Positions 15,870 through 25,472 are shown, counted from the first letter of the stretch. The stretch is 44,660 nucleotides of DNA from Cytophagales bacterium (GCA_022360875.1 JAKSBZ010000137.1:1-44660); one strand, 5' to 3'. Numbers and translations: made by a program. Notes: generated by a model from the letters alone, not told the origin.

Positions 15870-16475
15870 TTACTTAGAGTAAAGTTCGACAATCAGTTGT
15901 TCTTGGATATTCTCAGGGATCTCATCTCTTTGAGGCAATGCAATCATCTTACCAGCCAACAGTGTGTTGTCCCACTCCATCCAAGGCAGTCTTTTGCCGC
16001 CACGGGTAGCCAAGGAGTTAGTGATTGCTTCCAAAGATTTTGAGCGCTCACGAATTGCAATAACGTCTCCCACTTTAGTCTGGAATGACGGTATGTTTAC
16101 CAACTGTCCGTTTACAGTGATGTGCTTGTGAGTAACCAATTGTCTTGCCGCACGACGAGTAGGAGCAATTCCCAAACGGTATACCAGGTTGTCCAAACGA
16201 GACTCCAGTAATTGCAACAATACGGTACCGGTGATTCCCTCTTTACGCGATGCTTTATCGAACAGGTTGGCAAACTGGCGCTCCAATACACCGTAAGTGT
16301 ATTTTGCCTTTTGCTTCTCCATCAACTGAATCGCATATTCTGATTGCTTTCTTCTTCTACCTCTTCCATGTTGTCCTGGAGGGTATGCTTTCTTTTGAAG
16401 TGCTTTGCTTGGGCCGAAGATCGGATCATTAAATCTTCGGGCAATTTTAGCCTTAGGGCCTCTATATCTAGCCAT
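15870..16475 (-). CDS. rpsD: Ribosomal protein uS4
   Basis: This 201-residue primary 16S rRNA-binding protein nucleates assembly of the 30S body. It is the Cys-free form: the N terminus reads [14 protein letters not shown], with none of the zinc-type cysteines. An S4 RNA-binding domain lies at about 90-155 ([25 protein letters not shown]). In enteric bacteria S4 represses the alpha operon; no equivalent site can be recognised here. It sits 20 bp after rpsK and 28 bp before rpoA. Confidence 0.97.
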   Translation of the reverse strand: MARYRGPKAKIARRFNDPIFGPSKALQKKAYPPGQHGRGRRRKQSEYAIQLMEKQKAKYTYGVLERQFANLFDKASRKEGITGTVLLQLLESRLDNLVYRLGIAPTRRAARQLVTHKHITVNGQLVNIPSFQTKVGDVIAIRERSKSLEAITNSLATRGGKRLPWMEWDNTLLAGKMIALPQRDEIPENIQEQLIVELYSK

Positions 16476-16495
16476 TAGTCTCTTTTTTTAGTTGA

Positions 16496-16888
16496 TTAAA
16501 CTCTTCTTCTTTTAGGAGGTCTACAACCGTTGTGAGGAAGCGGCGTAACGTCTTTGATTGCAGTTACTTCGATTCCAAGGTTCTGGATAGTACGAATAGC
16601 CGACTCACGGCCTGCACCCGGACCCTTTACGAATACTTCCACTTTTCTCAAACCCAGGTCATAGGCTTTTTGCCCGCAGTCCTGTGCAGACACCTGAGCA
16701 GCGTAAGGAGTGTTCTTTTTAGAACCTCTGAAGCCCATCTTTCCTGCAGAAGCCCAAGAGATAACCTGACCACTTGCGTTGGTCATTGAGATGATAATGT
16801 TGTTGAATGAAGCCTTGATGTGAGCCTGTCCAACTGCTTCCACCTGAACTACTCTCTTTTTGGCTTTATCTTTTCTTTTTTGTGCCAT
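16496..16888 (-). CDS. rpsK: Ribosomal protein uS11
   Basis: This 130-residue protein of the 30S platform lies near the mRNA exit and the Shine-Dalgarno helix. The core motifs [15 protein letters not shown] and GMEVT-like/[18 protein letters not shown] are present. The N terminus is basic ([12 protein letters not shown]), as is common in the phylum. The gene lies between rpsM and rpsD with 10 and 20 bp spacers, part of one transcript. Confidence 0.97.
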   Translation of the reverse strand: MAQKRKDKAKKRVVQVEAVGQAHIKASFNNIIISMTNASGQVISWASAGKMGFRGSKKNTPYAAQVSAQDCGQKAYDLGLRKVEVFVKGPGAGRESAIRTIQNLGIEVTAIKDVTPLPHNGCRPPKRRRV

Positions 16889-16898
16889 GATCTAGTGA

Positions 16899-17276
16899 TT
16901 ATTTAGTAGCCTTCTTCTTGTTAGCGACAGTTTTACGTTTACCCTTACGAGTTCTCGCGTTGTTCTTAGTGTGCTGTCCACGAACAGGAAGTCCTCTTCT
17001 GTGACGCAGACCACGGTAACAACCGATGTCCATTAAACGCTTGATGTTCAACTGAACTTCCGACTTCAGCTCACCTTCTGTTTTGTGGTTTTCAGAGATG
17101 ATGCCACGAATCTTTTGAGATTCGTCATCAGACCAGTCTTTAACTTTTTTGTCCTCGCTAACTTCAGCAGCTGCTAAAATCGCCTTGGCTGCACTTCTTC
17201 CGATACCGAAAATGTACGTTAGTGAGACTACACCCCTTTTATTGTCAGGGATATCAACGCCTGAAATTCTTGCCAT
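16899..17276 (-). CDS. rpsM: Ribosomal protein uS13
   Basis: This 125-residue protein of the 30S head contacts the P-site tRNA and forms bridges to the 50S subunit. It starts [15 protein letters not shown]. The RNA-contacting C-terminal part reads [26 protein letters not shown] (here described in pieces: [13 protein letters not shown] then [10 protein letters not shown]). A basic tail ends the protein. It follows rpmJ by 6 bp. Confidence 0.97.
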   Translation of the reverse strand: MARISGVDIPDNKRGVVSLTYIFGIGRSAAKAILAAAEVSEDKKVKDWSDDESQKIRGIISENHKTEGELKSEVQLNIKRLMDIGCYRGLRHRRGLPVRGQHTKNNARTRKGKRKTVANKKKATK

Positions 17277-17282
17277 AGTTAA

Positions 17283-17399
17283 TTAACCTTGTCTTTGTTT
17301 AAATCTTGGATTTGCTTTGTTAATTACGTAAAGTTTTCCTTTACGACGGATGATTTTACAATCCGCACTTCTCTTTTTGATTGAAGCTCTAACTTTCAT
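17283..17399 (-). CDS. rpmJ: Ribosomal protein bL36
   Basis: This 38-codon gene is easily missed. The product starts [15 protein letters not shown] and ends [10 protein letters not shown]. It has one Cys instead of the four zinc ligands of the C-plus form, so it is a zinc-independent bL36. It binds 23S rRNA near the L7/L12 stalk base. It lies between infA (5 bp upstream) and rpsM (6 bp downstream), its classical position. Confidence 0.95.
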   Translation of the reverse strand: MKVRASIKKRSADCKIIRRKGKLYVINKANPRFKQRQG

Positions 17400-17404
17400 A
17401 TTTA

Positions 17405-17623
17405 TTACTTATATCTGTAAACGATACGTCCTTTGGATAGATCGTAGGGCGACAGTTCCAGCTTCACTTTGTCTCCCGGCAAAATTTTGATGTAGTTCAT
17501 TCTCATTTTGCCTGAAATGTGAGCGATCAGCTGATGACCGTTTTCCAGTTCTACACGGAACATCGCATTGGAAAGTGCTTCCACGATCGTTCCGTCCTGT
17601 TCGATTGATGCTTGCTTTGCCAT
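17405..17623 (-). CDS. infA: Translation initiation factor IF-1
   Basis: This 72-residue single-OB-fold protein (S1 domain) binds the ribosomal A site during initiation and strengthens IF-2 and IF-3 action. It has the normal family length and shows [17 protein letters not shown]-type N-terminal strands, then [17 protein letters not shown] and [23 protein letters not shown]. The gene lies 1 bp after map, in the usual secY-map-infA-rpmJ order. Confidence 0.97.
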   Translation of the reverse strand: MAKQASIEQDGTIVEALSNAMFRVELENGHQLIAHISGKMRMNYIKILPGDKVKLELSPYDLSKGRIVYRYK

Positions 17624-17624
17624 A

Positions 17625-18398
17625 TCAGAAATCGAAATATTCTTCTATATACTTATGGGTTGTTAAAATCTCTGTTCCGCTTTCGAGAACGGCTACTGTG
17701 TGTTCAAAATGCGCTGAAGGCTTACGGTCTTCCGTACGAATAGTCCATCCGTCATCTTCCTGAATCACATCCGGAGTTCCCAAATTGATCATAGGTTCGA
17801 TAGCGATTACCAAACCATTTTTCAGTTTTGGCCCTTTTCCGCTTCTGCCATAATTGGGTACTTCAGGAGACTCATGCAGACTTCGGCCCAAACCATGACC
17901 TACCAGCTCACGAACCACACCATAACCAAAAGATTCTGTATACTTCTGAATACTGTGGCCAATATCACCAATGCGTCGGTTGAATTTGGCGTGTTCGATT
18001 CCAATATACAAAGATTCCTTCGTTCTTTTTAACAGGTTCATAATTTCTTCGGACACCTCTCCGACAGGATAGGTAAACGCCGAATCGCTATGAAAACCCT
18101 TGTAGTAAACGCCGCAATCAATCGAAACGATATCTCCCTCCTTCAATTTTTCGTCGGATGGGAACCCGTGCACAACATTCTCGTTCACTGACACGCAAAG
18201 CGTGTAAGGAAAGCCGTTGTAGCCTTTAAAGGACGGCCTTCCGCCAGATTTGACGATAAAGTCGTGCGCTAATTGATCTAGCTCTAAAGTAGTAATCCCA
18301 GGTCTGATCCGCGAAGCGATCAAACCGTGGGCTTTACCTAATATATCTGCGCTTTCTTTAATCAGCGCAATTTCTTCATTATTCTTGTATTGAATCAT
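17625..18398 (-). CDS. map: Methionine aminopeptidase type I
   Basis: The 257-residue enzyme removes the initiator Met from new proteins. The pita-bread fold motifs and metal ligands are visible: the two Asp in [16 protein letters not shown], the His in [10 protein letters not shown], and the Glu residues in IEPMINLG and HFEHTVAV. A substrate-site His lies in VVHGFPS. It overlaps the secY stop by one base (TAATG) and is followed by infA after 1 bp. Its presence among ribosomal genes links nascent-chain processing with translation. Confidence 0.97.
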   Translation of the reverse strand: MIQYKNNEEIALIKESADILGKAHGLIASRIRPGITTLELDQLAHDFIVKSGGRPSFKGYNGFPYTLCVSVNENVVHGFPSDEKLKEGDIVSIDCGVYYKGFHSDSAFTYPVGEVSEEIMNLLKRTKESLYIGIEHAKFNRRIGDIGHSIQKYTESFGYGVVRELVGHGLGRSLHESPEVPNYGRSGKGPKLKNGLVIAIEPMINLGTPDVIQEDDGWTIRTEDRKPSAHFEHTVAVLESGTEILTTHKYIEEYFDF

Positions 18399-19720
18399 TA
18401 GGATAGGACAACATTTTCAGAACGTCCCTTCAGCTTTCCTGATTTCATCATGCCTTCGTAGTGTCTCATCAACAAGTACGATTCGACTTGCTGAAGCGTA
18501 TCAAGCACTACTCCCACCATAATCAACAAGCTTGTCCCCCCGAAGAAAGCAGAGAACTCGCGTCCTACTCCTGCCAAACTGGCGAAAGCCGGCAGAATAG
18601 CCACCACGGCCAAGAAGAAAGAACCCGGCAATGTGATTCTGGTCAGCACATTGTCGATGAATTCGGCTGTCTGAGCTCCCGGTTTGATGCCCGGCACAAA
18701 ACCGCCGTTTCTCTTCAAATCGTCCGCGATTTGGTTAGGATTGATAGTAATAGCAGTATAGAAGAATGTGAATACAATAATCAAGAAAGCAAACAGCAAG
18801 TTATACTGCCACGTCGTAAAATCGGAGAAAGTAGCTCCGATAGACGCGGCCACATCGCTCTCTTCAGCCCAGTATCCTGCCAGCAATGCAGGCAAAAACA
18901 TCAGGGACTGAGCGAAAATTATCGGCATAACTCCTGCCGCGTTCACTTTCATAGGAATGTACTGGCGTTGACCGCCGTATACTTTGCTTCCGGCGATTTG
19001 CTTGGCGTACTGCACCGGAATGCGACGCGTAGCCTGCGTAAGCATCACTACTCCCATTACCACGATAAACAGCGCAACCAGTTCCAAAACGAAGAACAGC
19101 GCACCCGGCATTCCTTTGGTTGCCGCCTCGCCGATAAGGGCGCCCGGCAACCTTGAAATAATACCGATCATGATCAAAAGGGAGATACCGTTACCGATCC
19201 CTTTGTCTGTAATTTTCTCGCCGATCCACATACAGAACATGGTTCCGGCGGTAAGAATAATTACAGAGGTTGCGGTGAACAGCGTTTTGTTAAGCTCCGG
19301 CATAATCGCCTCTGAAGGGATTGTTGTAGCAATATAGCTCACACCCTGAACCAGGGTGATCGCAATAGTAAGTACACGAGTAATTTGAGTAATTTTATTC
19401 CTGCCTGATTCGCCCTCTTTTTGCATTTTCTGGAAATAGGGAACCGCAACAGTGAGCAACTGTAAAACAATTGACGCTGAAATGTACGGCATAATACCTA
19501 GTCCAAAGATTGAAGCCCGACTAAACGACCCTCCCAGGAAGGTGTTCAGAAGTCCTAGTATTCCAGAGTCAGCATGGGTCAACTGGTTAGGGTCGACGCC
19601 AGGAAGAACCACGAATGATCCTAATCTAAAAATAACCAATAAGATGAGAGTCGTAACAAGACGCGATCTCAACTCTTCAATTGCAAAAATATTCGAAACA
19701 GTAGAAATAAACTTCTTCAT
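18398..19720 (-). CDS. secY: Protein translocase channel subunit SecY
   Basis: The 440-residue protein has ten predicted membrane helices and forms the SecYEG channel in the inner membrane. The first helix carries ELRSRLVTTLILL, and the plug region follows around residues 40-80. The cytoplasmic loops contain RRIPVQYAKQ and GGQRQYIPMKVNAAGVMPIIFA. The C-terminal loop LLMRHYEGMMKSGKL-KGR belongs to the SecA/ribosome-binding face. It follows rplO by 2 bp and overlaps map by one base. secE is encoded separately at 43685-43879. Confidence 0.97.
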   Translation of the reverse strand: MKKFISTVSNIFAIEELRSRLVTTLILLVIFRLGSFVVLPGVDPNQLTHADSGILGLLNTFLGGSFSRASIFGLGIMPYISASIVLQLLTVAVPYFQKMQKEGESGRNKITQITRVLTIAITLVQGVSYIATTIPSEAIMPELNKTLFTATSVIILTAGTMFCMWIGEKITDKGIGNGISLLIMIGIISRLPGALIGEAATKGMPGALFFVLELVALFIVVMGVVMLTQATRRIPVQYAKQIAGSKVYGGQRQYIPMKVNAAGVMPIIFAQSLMFLPALLAGYWAEESDVAASIGATFSDFTTWQYNLLFAFLIIVFTFFYTAITINPNQIADDLKRNGGFVPGIKPGAQTAEFIDNVLTRITLPGSFFLAVVAILPAFASLAGVGREFSAFFGGTSLLIMVGVVLDTLQQVESYLLMRHYEGMMKSGKLKGRSENVVLS

Positions 19721-19722
19721 AA

Positions 19723-20169
19723 TTAAATTACCGTCGTAGTACCACCTAATTTTTCAATGCTTTCGATCGCGGTTTTTGAGAACTTGTTCGCTTCAATGCT
19801 AAGCTTAACCTTCAACTCTCCTCTTCCCAACACCTTCACAAGGTCATTTTTCCCAACGATGCCGTTTTCTACAAGAACAGCGGGAGTTACTTTTTCAACT
19901 CCTGTCTTCTCTACTAGAGCCTGAATAATGTCCAGGTTTACTGGCTTATATTCAACTCTGTTCGGGTTTTTGAATCCAAATTTTGGAACTCGTCTTTGAA
20001 GAGGCATCTGTCCGCCTTCAAATCCCAGTTTCTTAGAGTAACCAGAGCGCGACTTGGCTCCTTTGTGTCCGCGTGTAGAAGTACCTCCGCGACCAGAACC
20101 TTGCCCTCTGCCAATTCTCTTATTGTTCTTTACCGAACCCTCTGCTGGTTTTAATGTATTTAATTTCAT
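19723..20169 (-). CDS. rplO: Ribosomal protein uL15
   Basis: The 148-residue product has the Gly/Arg-rich N-terminal extension (KRIGRGQGSGRGGTSTRGHKG) that threads into 23S rRNA. A globular C-terminal part (about 75-148) ends in EKLGGTTTVI. It is needed for late 50S assembly. The gene lies 5 bp after rpmD and 2 bp before secY. Confidence 0.97.
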   Translation of the reverse strand: MKLNTLKPAEGSVKNNKRIGRGQGSGRGGTSTRGHKGAKSRSGYSKKLGFEGGQMPLQRRVPKFGFKNPNRVEYKPVNLDIIQALVEKTGVEKVTPAVLVENGIVGKNDLVKVLGRGELKVKLSIEANKFSKTAIESIEKLGGTTTVI

Positions 20170-20174
20170 GGTTC

Positions 20175-20354
20175 TTATGCCTCAGTTACAGAAACTAAAT
20201 GACTTACTTTTTTAATCATCCCCTCTAGCTGAGGAGTTACTTCAACAACCACAGACTTGTTGATACGACCTAAGCCTAGGGCTTCGATCGTTCTCTTTTG
20301 GTCAGCAGGTCTTTTGATTGTACTTCTAACTTGCGTGATCTTTAACTTTGCCAT
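20175..20354 (-). CDS. rpmD: Ribosomal protein uL30
   Basis: The 59-residue product begins at the ATG at 20354 ([16 protein letters not shown]). A frame start at 20366 would overlap rpsE and add four residues, so the internal ATG is preferred. Conserved [12 protein letters not shown] is present. The gene lies between rpsE and rplO with 4-5 bp spacers. Confidence 0.95.
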   Translation of the reverse strand: MAKLKITQVRSTIKRPADQKRTIEALGLGRINKSVVVEVTPQLEGMIKKVSHLVSVTEA

Positions 20355-20358
20355 CTGA

Positions 20359-20871
20359 TTACCCATTAAATACTTTTGACAAACTTACACCTCTTTGTTC
20401 AGCAACAGCCATTGGCTCTCTCATCTGAGTCAAAGCATCGAAAGTAGCTTTTACCACGTTGTGAGGGTTTGAAGATCCTTTTGACTTCGCCAAAACGTCG
20501 TGCACACCCGCAGATTCAAGCACTGCGCGCATCGCACCACCCGCGATAACTCCTGTACCTTGAGCAGCTGGCTTTAGCAACACATGACCTCCGCCGAACT
20601 TACCGATCTGCTCATGCGGTACAGTTCCTTTGTGTACAGGGACTCTTACAAGATTCTTTTTAGCATCGTCGATACCCTTAGTGATCGCATCTGTCACCTC
20701 GTTTGCTTTCCCTAAGCCGTATCCAACTACACCGTCTCCGTTACCTACCACTACGATAGCAGAGAAACTGAATCTACGTCCACCTTTTACAACCTTTGCA
20801 ACCCTTTTGATGGCTACAACTTTTTCTTTTAGGTCAAGGTCACTCGCCTTAATTCTCTTAATGTTAGACAT
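20359..20871 (-). CDS. rpsE: Ribosomal protein uS5
   Basis: This 170-residue 30S protein takes part in decoding fidelity and the mRNA entry helicase. The double-stranded RNA-binding N-terminal domain shows [17 protein letters not shown] and [10 protein letters not shown]. The C-terminal domain carries [15 protein letters not shown]. The spectinomycin-loop region around GGRRFSF looks wild type. It lies 7 bp after rplR and 4 bp before rpmD. Confidence 0.97.
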   Translation of the reverse strand: MSNIKRIKASDLDLKEKVVAIKRVAKVVKGGRRFSFSAIVVVGNGDGVVGYGLGKANEVTDAITKGIDDAKKNLVRVPVHKGTVPHEQIGKFGGGHVLLKPAAQGTGVIAGGAMRAVLESAGVHDVLAKSKGSSNPHNVVKATFDALTQMREPMAVAEQRGVSLSKVFNG

Positions 20872-20878
20872 AATTCTC

Positions 20879-21238
20879 TTAGAATTTTAAACCACCGTTT
20901 CTTGCACCTTCAGCCAGTCCTTTGATACGTCCGTGGTATTTGTACCCACTACGATCAAACACTACTTCTGAGATGCTTGCGTTTGATGCTCTTTCAGCCA
21001 ATAAAGCACCAACCTTCTCTGAAGCTGCGATGTTTACATTTTTAGAAGACTCACCAAGTTCTCTAGATGAAGCGTGAGCCAAAGTAACGCCGTTTACGTC
21101 ATCAATAAGCTGCGCGTAAATCGCTGTATTACTTTTGAATACTGACAAACGAGGTCTTTGAGCAGTACCGCTGATACGCTTTCTGATTCCTCTTCTAACG
21201 CGGAGTCTTCTTGCGACTTTCTTATTTTTAATAGCCAT
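20879..21238 (-). CDS. rplR: Ribosomal protein uL18
   Basis: The 119-residue product has a basic N terminus ([22 protein letters not shown]) broken by the [13 protein letters not shown] core. It ends in [20 protein letters not shown], the 5S rRNA-contacting part. With uL5 it anchors 5S rRNA in the central protuberance. It lies between rplF and rpsE with 8 and 7 bp spacers. Confidence 0.97.
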   Translation of the reverse strand: MAIKNKKVARRLRVRRGIRKRISGTAQRPRLSVFKSNTAIYAQLIDDVNGVTLAHASSRELGESSKNVNIAASEKVGALLAERASNASISEVVFDRSGYKYHGRIKGLAEGARNGGLKF

Positions 21239-21246
21239 TATTTCTA

Positions 21247-21801
21247 TTATTTAGCTGCTGTTTTACCTGCTTTTCTACGGATCACCTCGCCCACGAACTT
21301 GATACCTTTTCCTTTGTAAGGCTCAACTGGACGCAATGATCTGATTTTTGCACATACTTGGCCAAGCAATTGCTTATCGTGGCTTGCCAGCTTCACGATC
21401 GGGCTCTTACCTTTTGCAGACTCTGCTTCTACTTTCACTTCAGCAGGAATCTCCATGAAGATACTGTGCGAGTAACCAAGGTTCATCTCCAGAATCTGGC
21501 CTTTAGTAACGGCTTTGTAACCTACCCCTACCAGTTCCATTTCTTTTGAATATCCCTCCGTAACACCTACGATCATGTTCTGGATCAACGCGCGGTACAA
21601 TCCGTGCATTGCTTTGTGTCTCTTCTGCTCTGTAGGTCTTGAAAGAGTAACAACGTTCTCTTCCACCGCAACAGTGATGTCTTGGTCAACTACTTGCTCC
21701 AAGCTTCCTTTTGGTCCTTTTACAGAAACTACATTTCCCGCTTTAACTTCTAGAGTCACTCCTGCAGGAATCTGTATTGGCTTTTTTCCGATTCTTGACA
21801 T
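21247..21801 (-). CDS. rplF: Ribosomal protein uL6
   Basis: The 184-residue product has two homologous alpha/beta domains. It starts [15 protein letters not shown] and carries the signature [11 protein letters not shown]-type sequence near the C terminus ([14 protein letters not shown]). It binds 23S rRNA near the sarcin-ricin loop and the GTPase centre. It lies 12 bp after rpsH and 8 bp before rplR. Confidence 0.97.
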   Translation of the reverse strand: MSRIGKKPIQIPAGVTLEVKAGNVVSVKGPKGSLEQVVDQDITVAVEENVVTLSRPTEQKRHKAMHGLYRALIQNMIVGVTEGYSKEMELVGVGYKAVTKGQILEMNLGYSHSIFMEIPAEVKVEAESAKGKSPIVKLASHDKQLLGQVCAKIRSLRPVEPYKGKGIKFVGEVIRRKAGKTAAK

Positions 21802-21813
21802 TTCTACAACTAA

Positions 21814-22209
21814 TTAATAAACGTGACATAATACCTCGCCGCCAATGTGGTGCGTGCGGGCTTCCTTATCTGTCATAATGCCTTTTGAAGTCGAAAGAAT
21901 GGCAATCCCCAATCCGTTAAGAACACGTGGCATATCCGCAGCACCCACGTATTTTCTTAAACCAGGTTTTGAAATTCTTTGCAAACTCACAATTGCAGGC
22001 TCTTTAGTTACCGCATGGTACTTTAAAGCAATCTTGATCGTACCTTGAGGGCCTTCTTCAACAAACTTGAAGTTTTGGATGTATCCTTTGTCATGAAGTA
22101 CTTTAGTAATTTCCTTCTTTAGGTTGGACGCAGGCACCTCAACAACACGATGTTTTGCTTTGAGCGCGTTTCTCAAACGTGTCAAGAAATCTGCTATTGG
22201 ATCTGTCAT
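21814..22209 (-). CDS. rpsH: Ribosomal protein uS8
   Basis: This 131-residue primary 16S rRNA-binding protein of the 30S body starts MTDPIADFLTRLRNA. The C-terminal RNA-binding part contains LGIAILSTSKGIMTDKEAR and ends GGEVLCHVY. In enteric bacteria uS8 represses the spc operon. Here rpsH is preceded by a 74-bp gap, unusually long for this block, which holds a good promoter and a GC-rich hairpin. A second transcript may therefore begin at this gene. Confidence 0.97.
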   Translation of the reverse strand: MTDPIADFLTRLRNALKAKHRVVEVPASNLKKEITKVLHDKGYIQNFKFVEEGPQGTIKIALKYHAVTKEPAIVSLQRISKPGLRKYVGAADMPRVLNGLGIAILSTSKGIMTDKEARTHHIGGEVLCHVY

Positions 22210-22249
22210 AATTGAATTATTAAGCTCCCGGTATACATATACGGGAGCG

Positions 22250-22280
22250 CAAAACTACGAAAATAAATTTAATTATCAAA
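22250..22280 (-). promoter_or_regulatory. Internal promoter before rpsH, with a leader hairpin
   Basis: On the minus strand TTTG (22277-22280) is followed after 19 bp by TAGTTTTG (22250-22257), an exact match to the Bacteroidota TTTG/TAnnTTTG pattern. Immediately downstream (22224-22248) lies a hairpin with GCTCCCG-TATA arms, one bulged base and a 2-nt loop. It would form the 5' end of the transcript. The -33 box touches the end of rpsN. Confidence 0.7.
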
Positions 22281-22283
22281 TAC

Positions 22284-22553
22284 TTACCAGCTGGCCTTGG
22301 TAACACCAGGGATCAGGCCGGCAGACGCCATCTCGCGGAAAGTAACCCTTGAAATACCGAATTTTCTCATGTATCCTTTAGGTCGTCCGGTCAGCTTGCA
22401 TCTGTTGTGAAGACGTACACGAGACGAGTTTTTAGGAAGTTTGTCCAAACCAACCCAGTCTCCGTTAGCCTTAAGTTCTGCTCTTTTCTTGGCGTACTTG
22501 GCTACTAGGCGCTCTCTTTTACGCTCACGAGCTTTAACTGATTCTCTTGCCAT
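22284..22553 (-). CDS. rpsN: Ribosomal protein uS14
   Basis: The 89-residue product is the long, zinc-independent form of uS14. It has one Cys in [13 protein letters not shown] and lacks the CxxC pairs. The C terminus reads [12 protein letters not shown] and [11 protein letters not shown]. It helps place the 3' domain of 16S rRNA. It lies 19 bp after rplE and is followed by the 74-bp promoter gap. Confidence 0.97.
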   Translation of the reverse strand: MARESVKARERKRERLVAKYAKKRAELKANGDWVGLDKLPKNSSRVRLHNRCKLTGRPKGYMRKFGISRVTFREMASAGLIPGVTKASW

Positions 22554-22572
22554 AGTTCTTCTAAATTAAAAA

Positions 22573-23121
22573 TTACTTTTTAGCGAACGGCATTCCGAAA
22601 GCTTTTAAAAGCTCGAAGCTTTCTTCGTCCGTGTTGGCACTTGTTACAAATGTGATATCCATCCCCTGGATCTTGTTCACTTTGTCGAATGAGATTTCAG
22701 GGAAAATGATCTGCTCTTTTACACCCAGCGTGTAGTTTCCTCTTCCATCGAATCCTTTCGGATTGATTCCCTGGAAGTCGCGCACACGCGGCAAAGCGAT
22801 GGCAACCAGACGGTCCAAGAATTCGTACATTTGGTCTCCGCGAAGAGTTACTCTAGCACCGATCGGCATTCCGTCGCGCAGCTTAAAGTTCGAGATAGAA
22901 TTCTTAGCTACAGTAGGAACCGCTTTTTGACCTGTGATCATTGAAAGCTCCTCAACACCAGTGTCGATCAGTTTCTTGTCCGCAACGGCAGCGCCGATAC
23001 CACGGTTCACACAGATTTTCTCGATCTTCGGTACTTGCATTACAGATTTGTACTGAAACTTCTCTTTCAATGCAGGTACGATGTCGTTCTTATATTTGTC
23101 TTTAAGTCTTGGCGTACTCAT
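22573..23121 (-). CDS. rplE: Ribosomal protein uL5
   Basis: The 182-residue product binds 5S rRNA and contacts the P-site tRNA and the 30S head. Motifs include [32 protein letters not shown] and the signature [19 protein letters not shown]. It overlaps the rplX stop by four bases (ATGA), indicating translational coupling. Confidence 0.97.
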   Translation of the reverse strand: MSTPRLKDKYKNDIVPALKEKFQYKSVMQVPKIEKICVNRGIGAAVADKKLIDTGVEELSMITGQKAVPTVAKNSISNFKLRDGMPIGARVTLRGDQMYEFLDRLVAIALPRVRDFQGINPKGFDGRGNYTLGVKEQIIFPEISFDKVNKIQGMDITFVTSANTDEESFELLKAFGMPFAKK

Positions 23122-23441
23122 TTGATAACCTCGTTACTCTTTTTAGAATATCTTACGATTTTCCCTTCCTCGACTCTTCGGCCTACGCGCGCAGGCTCGC
23201 CTTTAGAAGGGTCAAGCAGCATTACGTTACTGATGTGGATAGGAGCTTCCACTTTTGTAATACCTCCCTGAGGGTTGGCAGCCGAAGGTTTGTTGTGCTT
23301 TGTGCGAACAGCCACACCCTCAACTACTACACGCTGCTTTTCATTCAGCACCTCAAGTACTTTACCTGATTTTCCTTTATCATTACCGGCAATAACCTTT
23401 ACTGTATCGCCTTTACGAATTTTCAGTTTTACTTTGCTCAT
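23118..23441 (-). CDS. rplX: Ribosomal protein uL24
   Basis: The 107-residue assembly-initiator protein contains a KOW motif near the N terminus ([19 protein letters not shown]) and [18 protein letters not shown] further on. It binds the 5' end of 23S rRNA and sits near the exit tunnel. It overlaps rplE and follows rplN by 15 bp. Confidence 0.97.
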   Translation of the reverse strand: MSKVKLKIRKGDTVKVIAGNDKGKSGKVLEVLNEKQRVVVEGVAVRTKHNKPSAANPQGGITKVEAPIHISNVMLLDPSKGEPARVGRRVEEGKIVRYSKKSNEVIK

Positions 23442-23456
23442 CCTGAAATTCTATTT

Positions 23457-23825
23457 TTATAACACCTCTGGTGCCAGTGAAACAATCTTCATGAATTGCT
23501 TTTCACGCAATTCTCTTGCTACAGGACCGAAGATACGCGTTCCTTTCGGTTCATCGTTGCCGCCCAAAAGAACGGCCGCGTTGTCTTCGAAACGAATGTA
23601 AGAACCATCCTTGCGTCTGATTTCTTTTTTCGTTCTTACCACCACTGCTTTCGATACAGTACCCTTCTTCATGCTTGAAGATGAAAGAGCCGACTTTACA
23701 GTTACAACGATCTTATCACCAACTGAAGCGTATCTCTTACCTGTACCGCCTAACACACGGATACAAAGCACTTCCTTTGCACCGCTGTTGTCCGCTACGT
23801 TTAGTCTTGATTCTTGTTGTATCAT
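23457..23825 (-). CDS. rplN: Ribosomal protein uL14
   Basis: The 122-residue product has the conserved start [18 protein letters not shown] and the family signature around [27 protein letters not shown] and [13 protein letters not shown]-like sequence follow. It bridges the subunits and contacts uL19. It lies 2 bp after rpsQ. Confidence 0.98.
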   Translation of the reverse strand: MIQQESRLNVADNSGAKEVLCIRVLGGTGKRYASVGDKIVVTVKSALSSSSMKKGTVSKAVVVRTKKEIRRKDGSYIRFEDNAAVLLGGNDEPKGTRIFGPVARELREKQFMKIVSLAPEVL

Positions 23826-23827
23826 AA

Positions 23828-24082
23828 TTACTTAGCTCTTTCGATGATTTCAACTAATCTCCAACGTTTATTTTTAGAAAGAGGTCTGGTCTCCATCACT
23901 CTCACTGTATCGCCAATACCACACTCGTTGTTCTCATCATGAACAGCGAATTTAGTCGTCTTAGAAACGAATTTACCGTAAATCGGGTGTTTCACCTTTC
24001 TTTCAACAGAGATAGTAATGGTTTTATCCATTTTGTTGCTCACTACTCTGCCTATTCTTTCTTTTCTTAGGTTTCTTTCCAT
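23828..24082 (-). CDS. rpsQ: Ribosomal protein uS17
   Basis: This 84-residue OB-fold protein binds 16S rRNA in the 30S body. It starts [21 protein letters not shown] and contains the signature [23 protein letters not shown] (split here as [13 protein letters not shown] and KNKRWRL). It lies 5 bp after rpmC and 2 bp before rplN. Confidence 0.97.
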   Translation of the reverse strand: MERNLRKERIGRVVSNKMDKTITISVERKVKHPIYGKFVSKTTKFAVHDENNECGIGDTVRVMETRPLSKNKRWRLVEIIERAK

Positions 24083-24087
24083 GATTT

Positions 24088-24282
24088 TTACTTGGCTAAT
24101 TCAATTTCACGTAGTCTGGTTTTCAACTGCGCGACAGTCCTTCTTGACTCGCGAATTTTCATAGGGTTCTCAATAGGAGAGATGGCCTGAGCAAACTTCA
24201 GTTTCTGCAAGTTCTCTACCTCAGAAGCGATCTTCTCGATCAACTCCTCTTTGGACAATTGAGCAATATCTGCGTATTTCAT
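24088..24282 (-). CDS. rpmC: Ribosomal protein uL29
   Basis: The 64-residue, two-helix product shows [21 protein letters not shown] and [18 protein letters not shown] (quoted in part). It sits at the tunnel exit, part of the docking site for trigger factor and SRP. It lies 5 bp after rplP and 5 bp before rpsQ. Confidence 0.97.
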   Translation of the reverse strand: MKYADIAQLSKEELIEKIASEVENLQKLKFAQAISPIENPMKIRESRRTVAQLKTRLREIELAK

Positions 24283-24287
24283 AACTC

Positions 24288-24707
24288 TTAACCAACGTAA
24301 TCTCTACGTACTACAAACTTAGTTTTAACTGGTAACTTTTGAGCGGCTAGTCTCAAAGCTTCCTGCGCAAGCTCTTGGCTCACACCGTCAACCTCGAACA
24401 TAACTGTTCCTGGTTTCACACATGCTACCCAATATTCTGGGGCACCTTTACCTTTACCCATACGTACTTCCGCTGGCTTCGAGGTAATTGGCTTGTCTGG
24501 GAAAATTCGAATCCAAACTTGACCTTCCCTTTTCATTGCACGTGTAACGGCAATACGGGATGCCTCAATTTGTCTTGAAGTGATCCAGCCTGGTTCCAAA
24601 GACTTAATACCGAAAGATCCGAAGTCGATAGAACTTCCTCTGTGAGCAAGTCCTCTTACTCTGCCTTTCTGCTTCTTTCTAAATTTGGTTCTTTTTGGCT
24701 GTAACAT
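24288..24707 (-). CDS. rplP: Ribosomal protein uL16
   Basis: The 139-residue product starts [16 protein letters not shown]. It has the A-site-facing loop and conserved motifs [19 protein letters not shown] (in part) and [17 protein letters not shown]. It places the CCA end of A-site tRNA in the peptidyl transferase centre. It follows rpsC by 28 bp. Confidence 0.97.
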   Translation of the reverse strand: MLQPKRTKFRKKQKGRVRGLAHRGSSIDFGSFGIKSLEPGWITSRQIEASRIAVTRAMKREGQVWIRIFPDKPITSKPAEVRMGKGKGAPEYWVACVKPGTVMFEVDGVSQELAQEALRLAAQKLPVKTKFVVRRDYVG

Positions 24708-24735
24708 TTTATGTCAAAAATTTTTAAACCTGAAC

Positions 24736-25467
24736 TTAATTATTTTTTCTGCGACGGTTACCACCTTGGTTGCGGCGTCCGCCACCTTGGTTGCGGCGAC
24801 CTCCTTGGCTTGGCGCCTGAGCGGCTGGCGAAAGATCTCTCTTTCCGTAAACCTCTCCTTTGAAGATCCACACCTTCACACCAATTTTACCGTAGATTGT
24901 GTCCGCTTCGCAAACTGCGTAGTCGATGTCCGCTCTCAATGTATGCAAAGGAATACGTCCCTCTTTGTACATCTCTGTGCGGGCCATTTCAGCACCACCC
25001 AAACGACCAGACAGCTTCAGTTTGATCCCTTTAGCTCCTACGCGCATAGAACCAGCGATAGCCTGCTTCATGGCGCGGCGGTAAGAGATACGGGCTTTCA
25101 GCTGCTGAGCGATAGAGTCGCCAACCAGTTTCGCCTCAAGCTCAGGTCTTTTGATTTCAAAAATGTTGATTTGAATATCTTTTCCAGTAAGCTTTTTAAG
25201 CTCTTCTTTGATTCTGTCTACTTCTGCGCCGCCTTTACCGATCACAACACCCGGACGAGCAGTGTGAACAGTCAATGTGATGCGCTTGATAGTTCTCTCG
25301 ATAACTACACGAGAAATACCACCTTTAGGAATTCTGGCAAAGACATATTTTCTGATTTTTTGGTCTTCCACCAATTTGTCAGAAAAAGTTTTTCCTCCGT
25401 ACCAGTTAGATTCCCAACCTCTAACGATACCTAGTCTAAGACCAATTGGGTTTACTTTCTGTCCCAT
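24736..25467 (-). CDS. rpsC: Ribosomal protein uS3, with a Gly/Arg-rich tail
   Basis: The 243-residue product shows [14 protein letters not shown], a KH domain with [18 protein letters not shown] (about residues 75-95), and the C-terminal domain with [18 protein letters not shown] and ADIDYA. It lines the mRNA entry channel. The last 25 residues or so form an unusual tail of two GRRNQGG-type repeats followed by NRRRKNN, about 10-30 residues longer than typical forms. The DNA repeats perfectly over 17 bp in that tail. Confidence 0.97.
   Translation of the reverse strand: MGQKVNPIGLRLGIVRGWESNWYGGKTFSDKLVEDQKIRKYVFARIPKGGISRVVIERTIKRITLTVHTARPGVVIGKGGAEVDRIKEELKKLTGKDIQINIFEIKRPELEAKLVGDSIAQQLKARISYRRAMKQAIAGSMRVGAKGIKLKLSGRLGGAEMARTEMYKEGRIPLHTLRADIDYAVCEADTIYGKIGVKVWIFKGEVYGKRDLSPAAQAPSQGGRRNQGGGRRNQGGNRRRKNN
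24761..24798 (-). repeat. Two 21-bp direct repeats encoding the uS3 tail
   Basis: The 17-bp sequence CCACCTTGGTTGCGGCG (+ strand) occurs at 24761-24777 and again at 24782-24798, giving a period of 21 bp (seven codons). It encodes the repeated GRRNQGG units of the uS3 tail. The identity at DNA level suggests recent slippage duplication. Confidence 0.85.
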
Positions 25468-25472
25468 AATTA

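Noticed and set aside
15842-15892. Upstream extension of rpoA
   Set aside because: It overlaps the end of rpsD and adds residues absent from the family; the ATG at 15841 gives the conserved [10 protein letters not shown] start.
24761-24798. Short tandem repeats as a possible CRISPR or mobile-element end
   Set aside because: They are in frame within rpsC and encode the protein tail.
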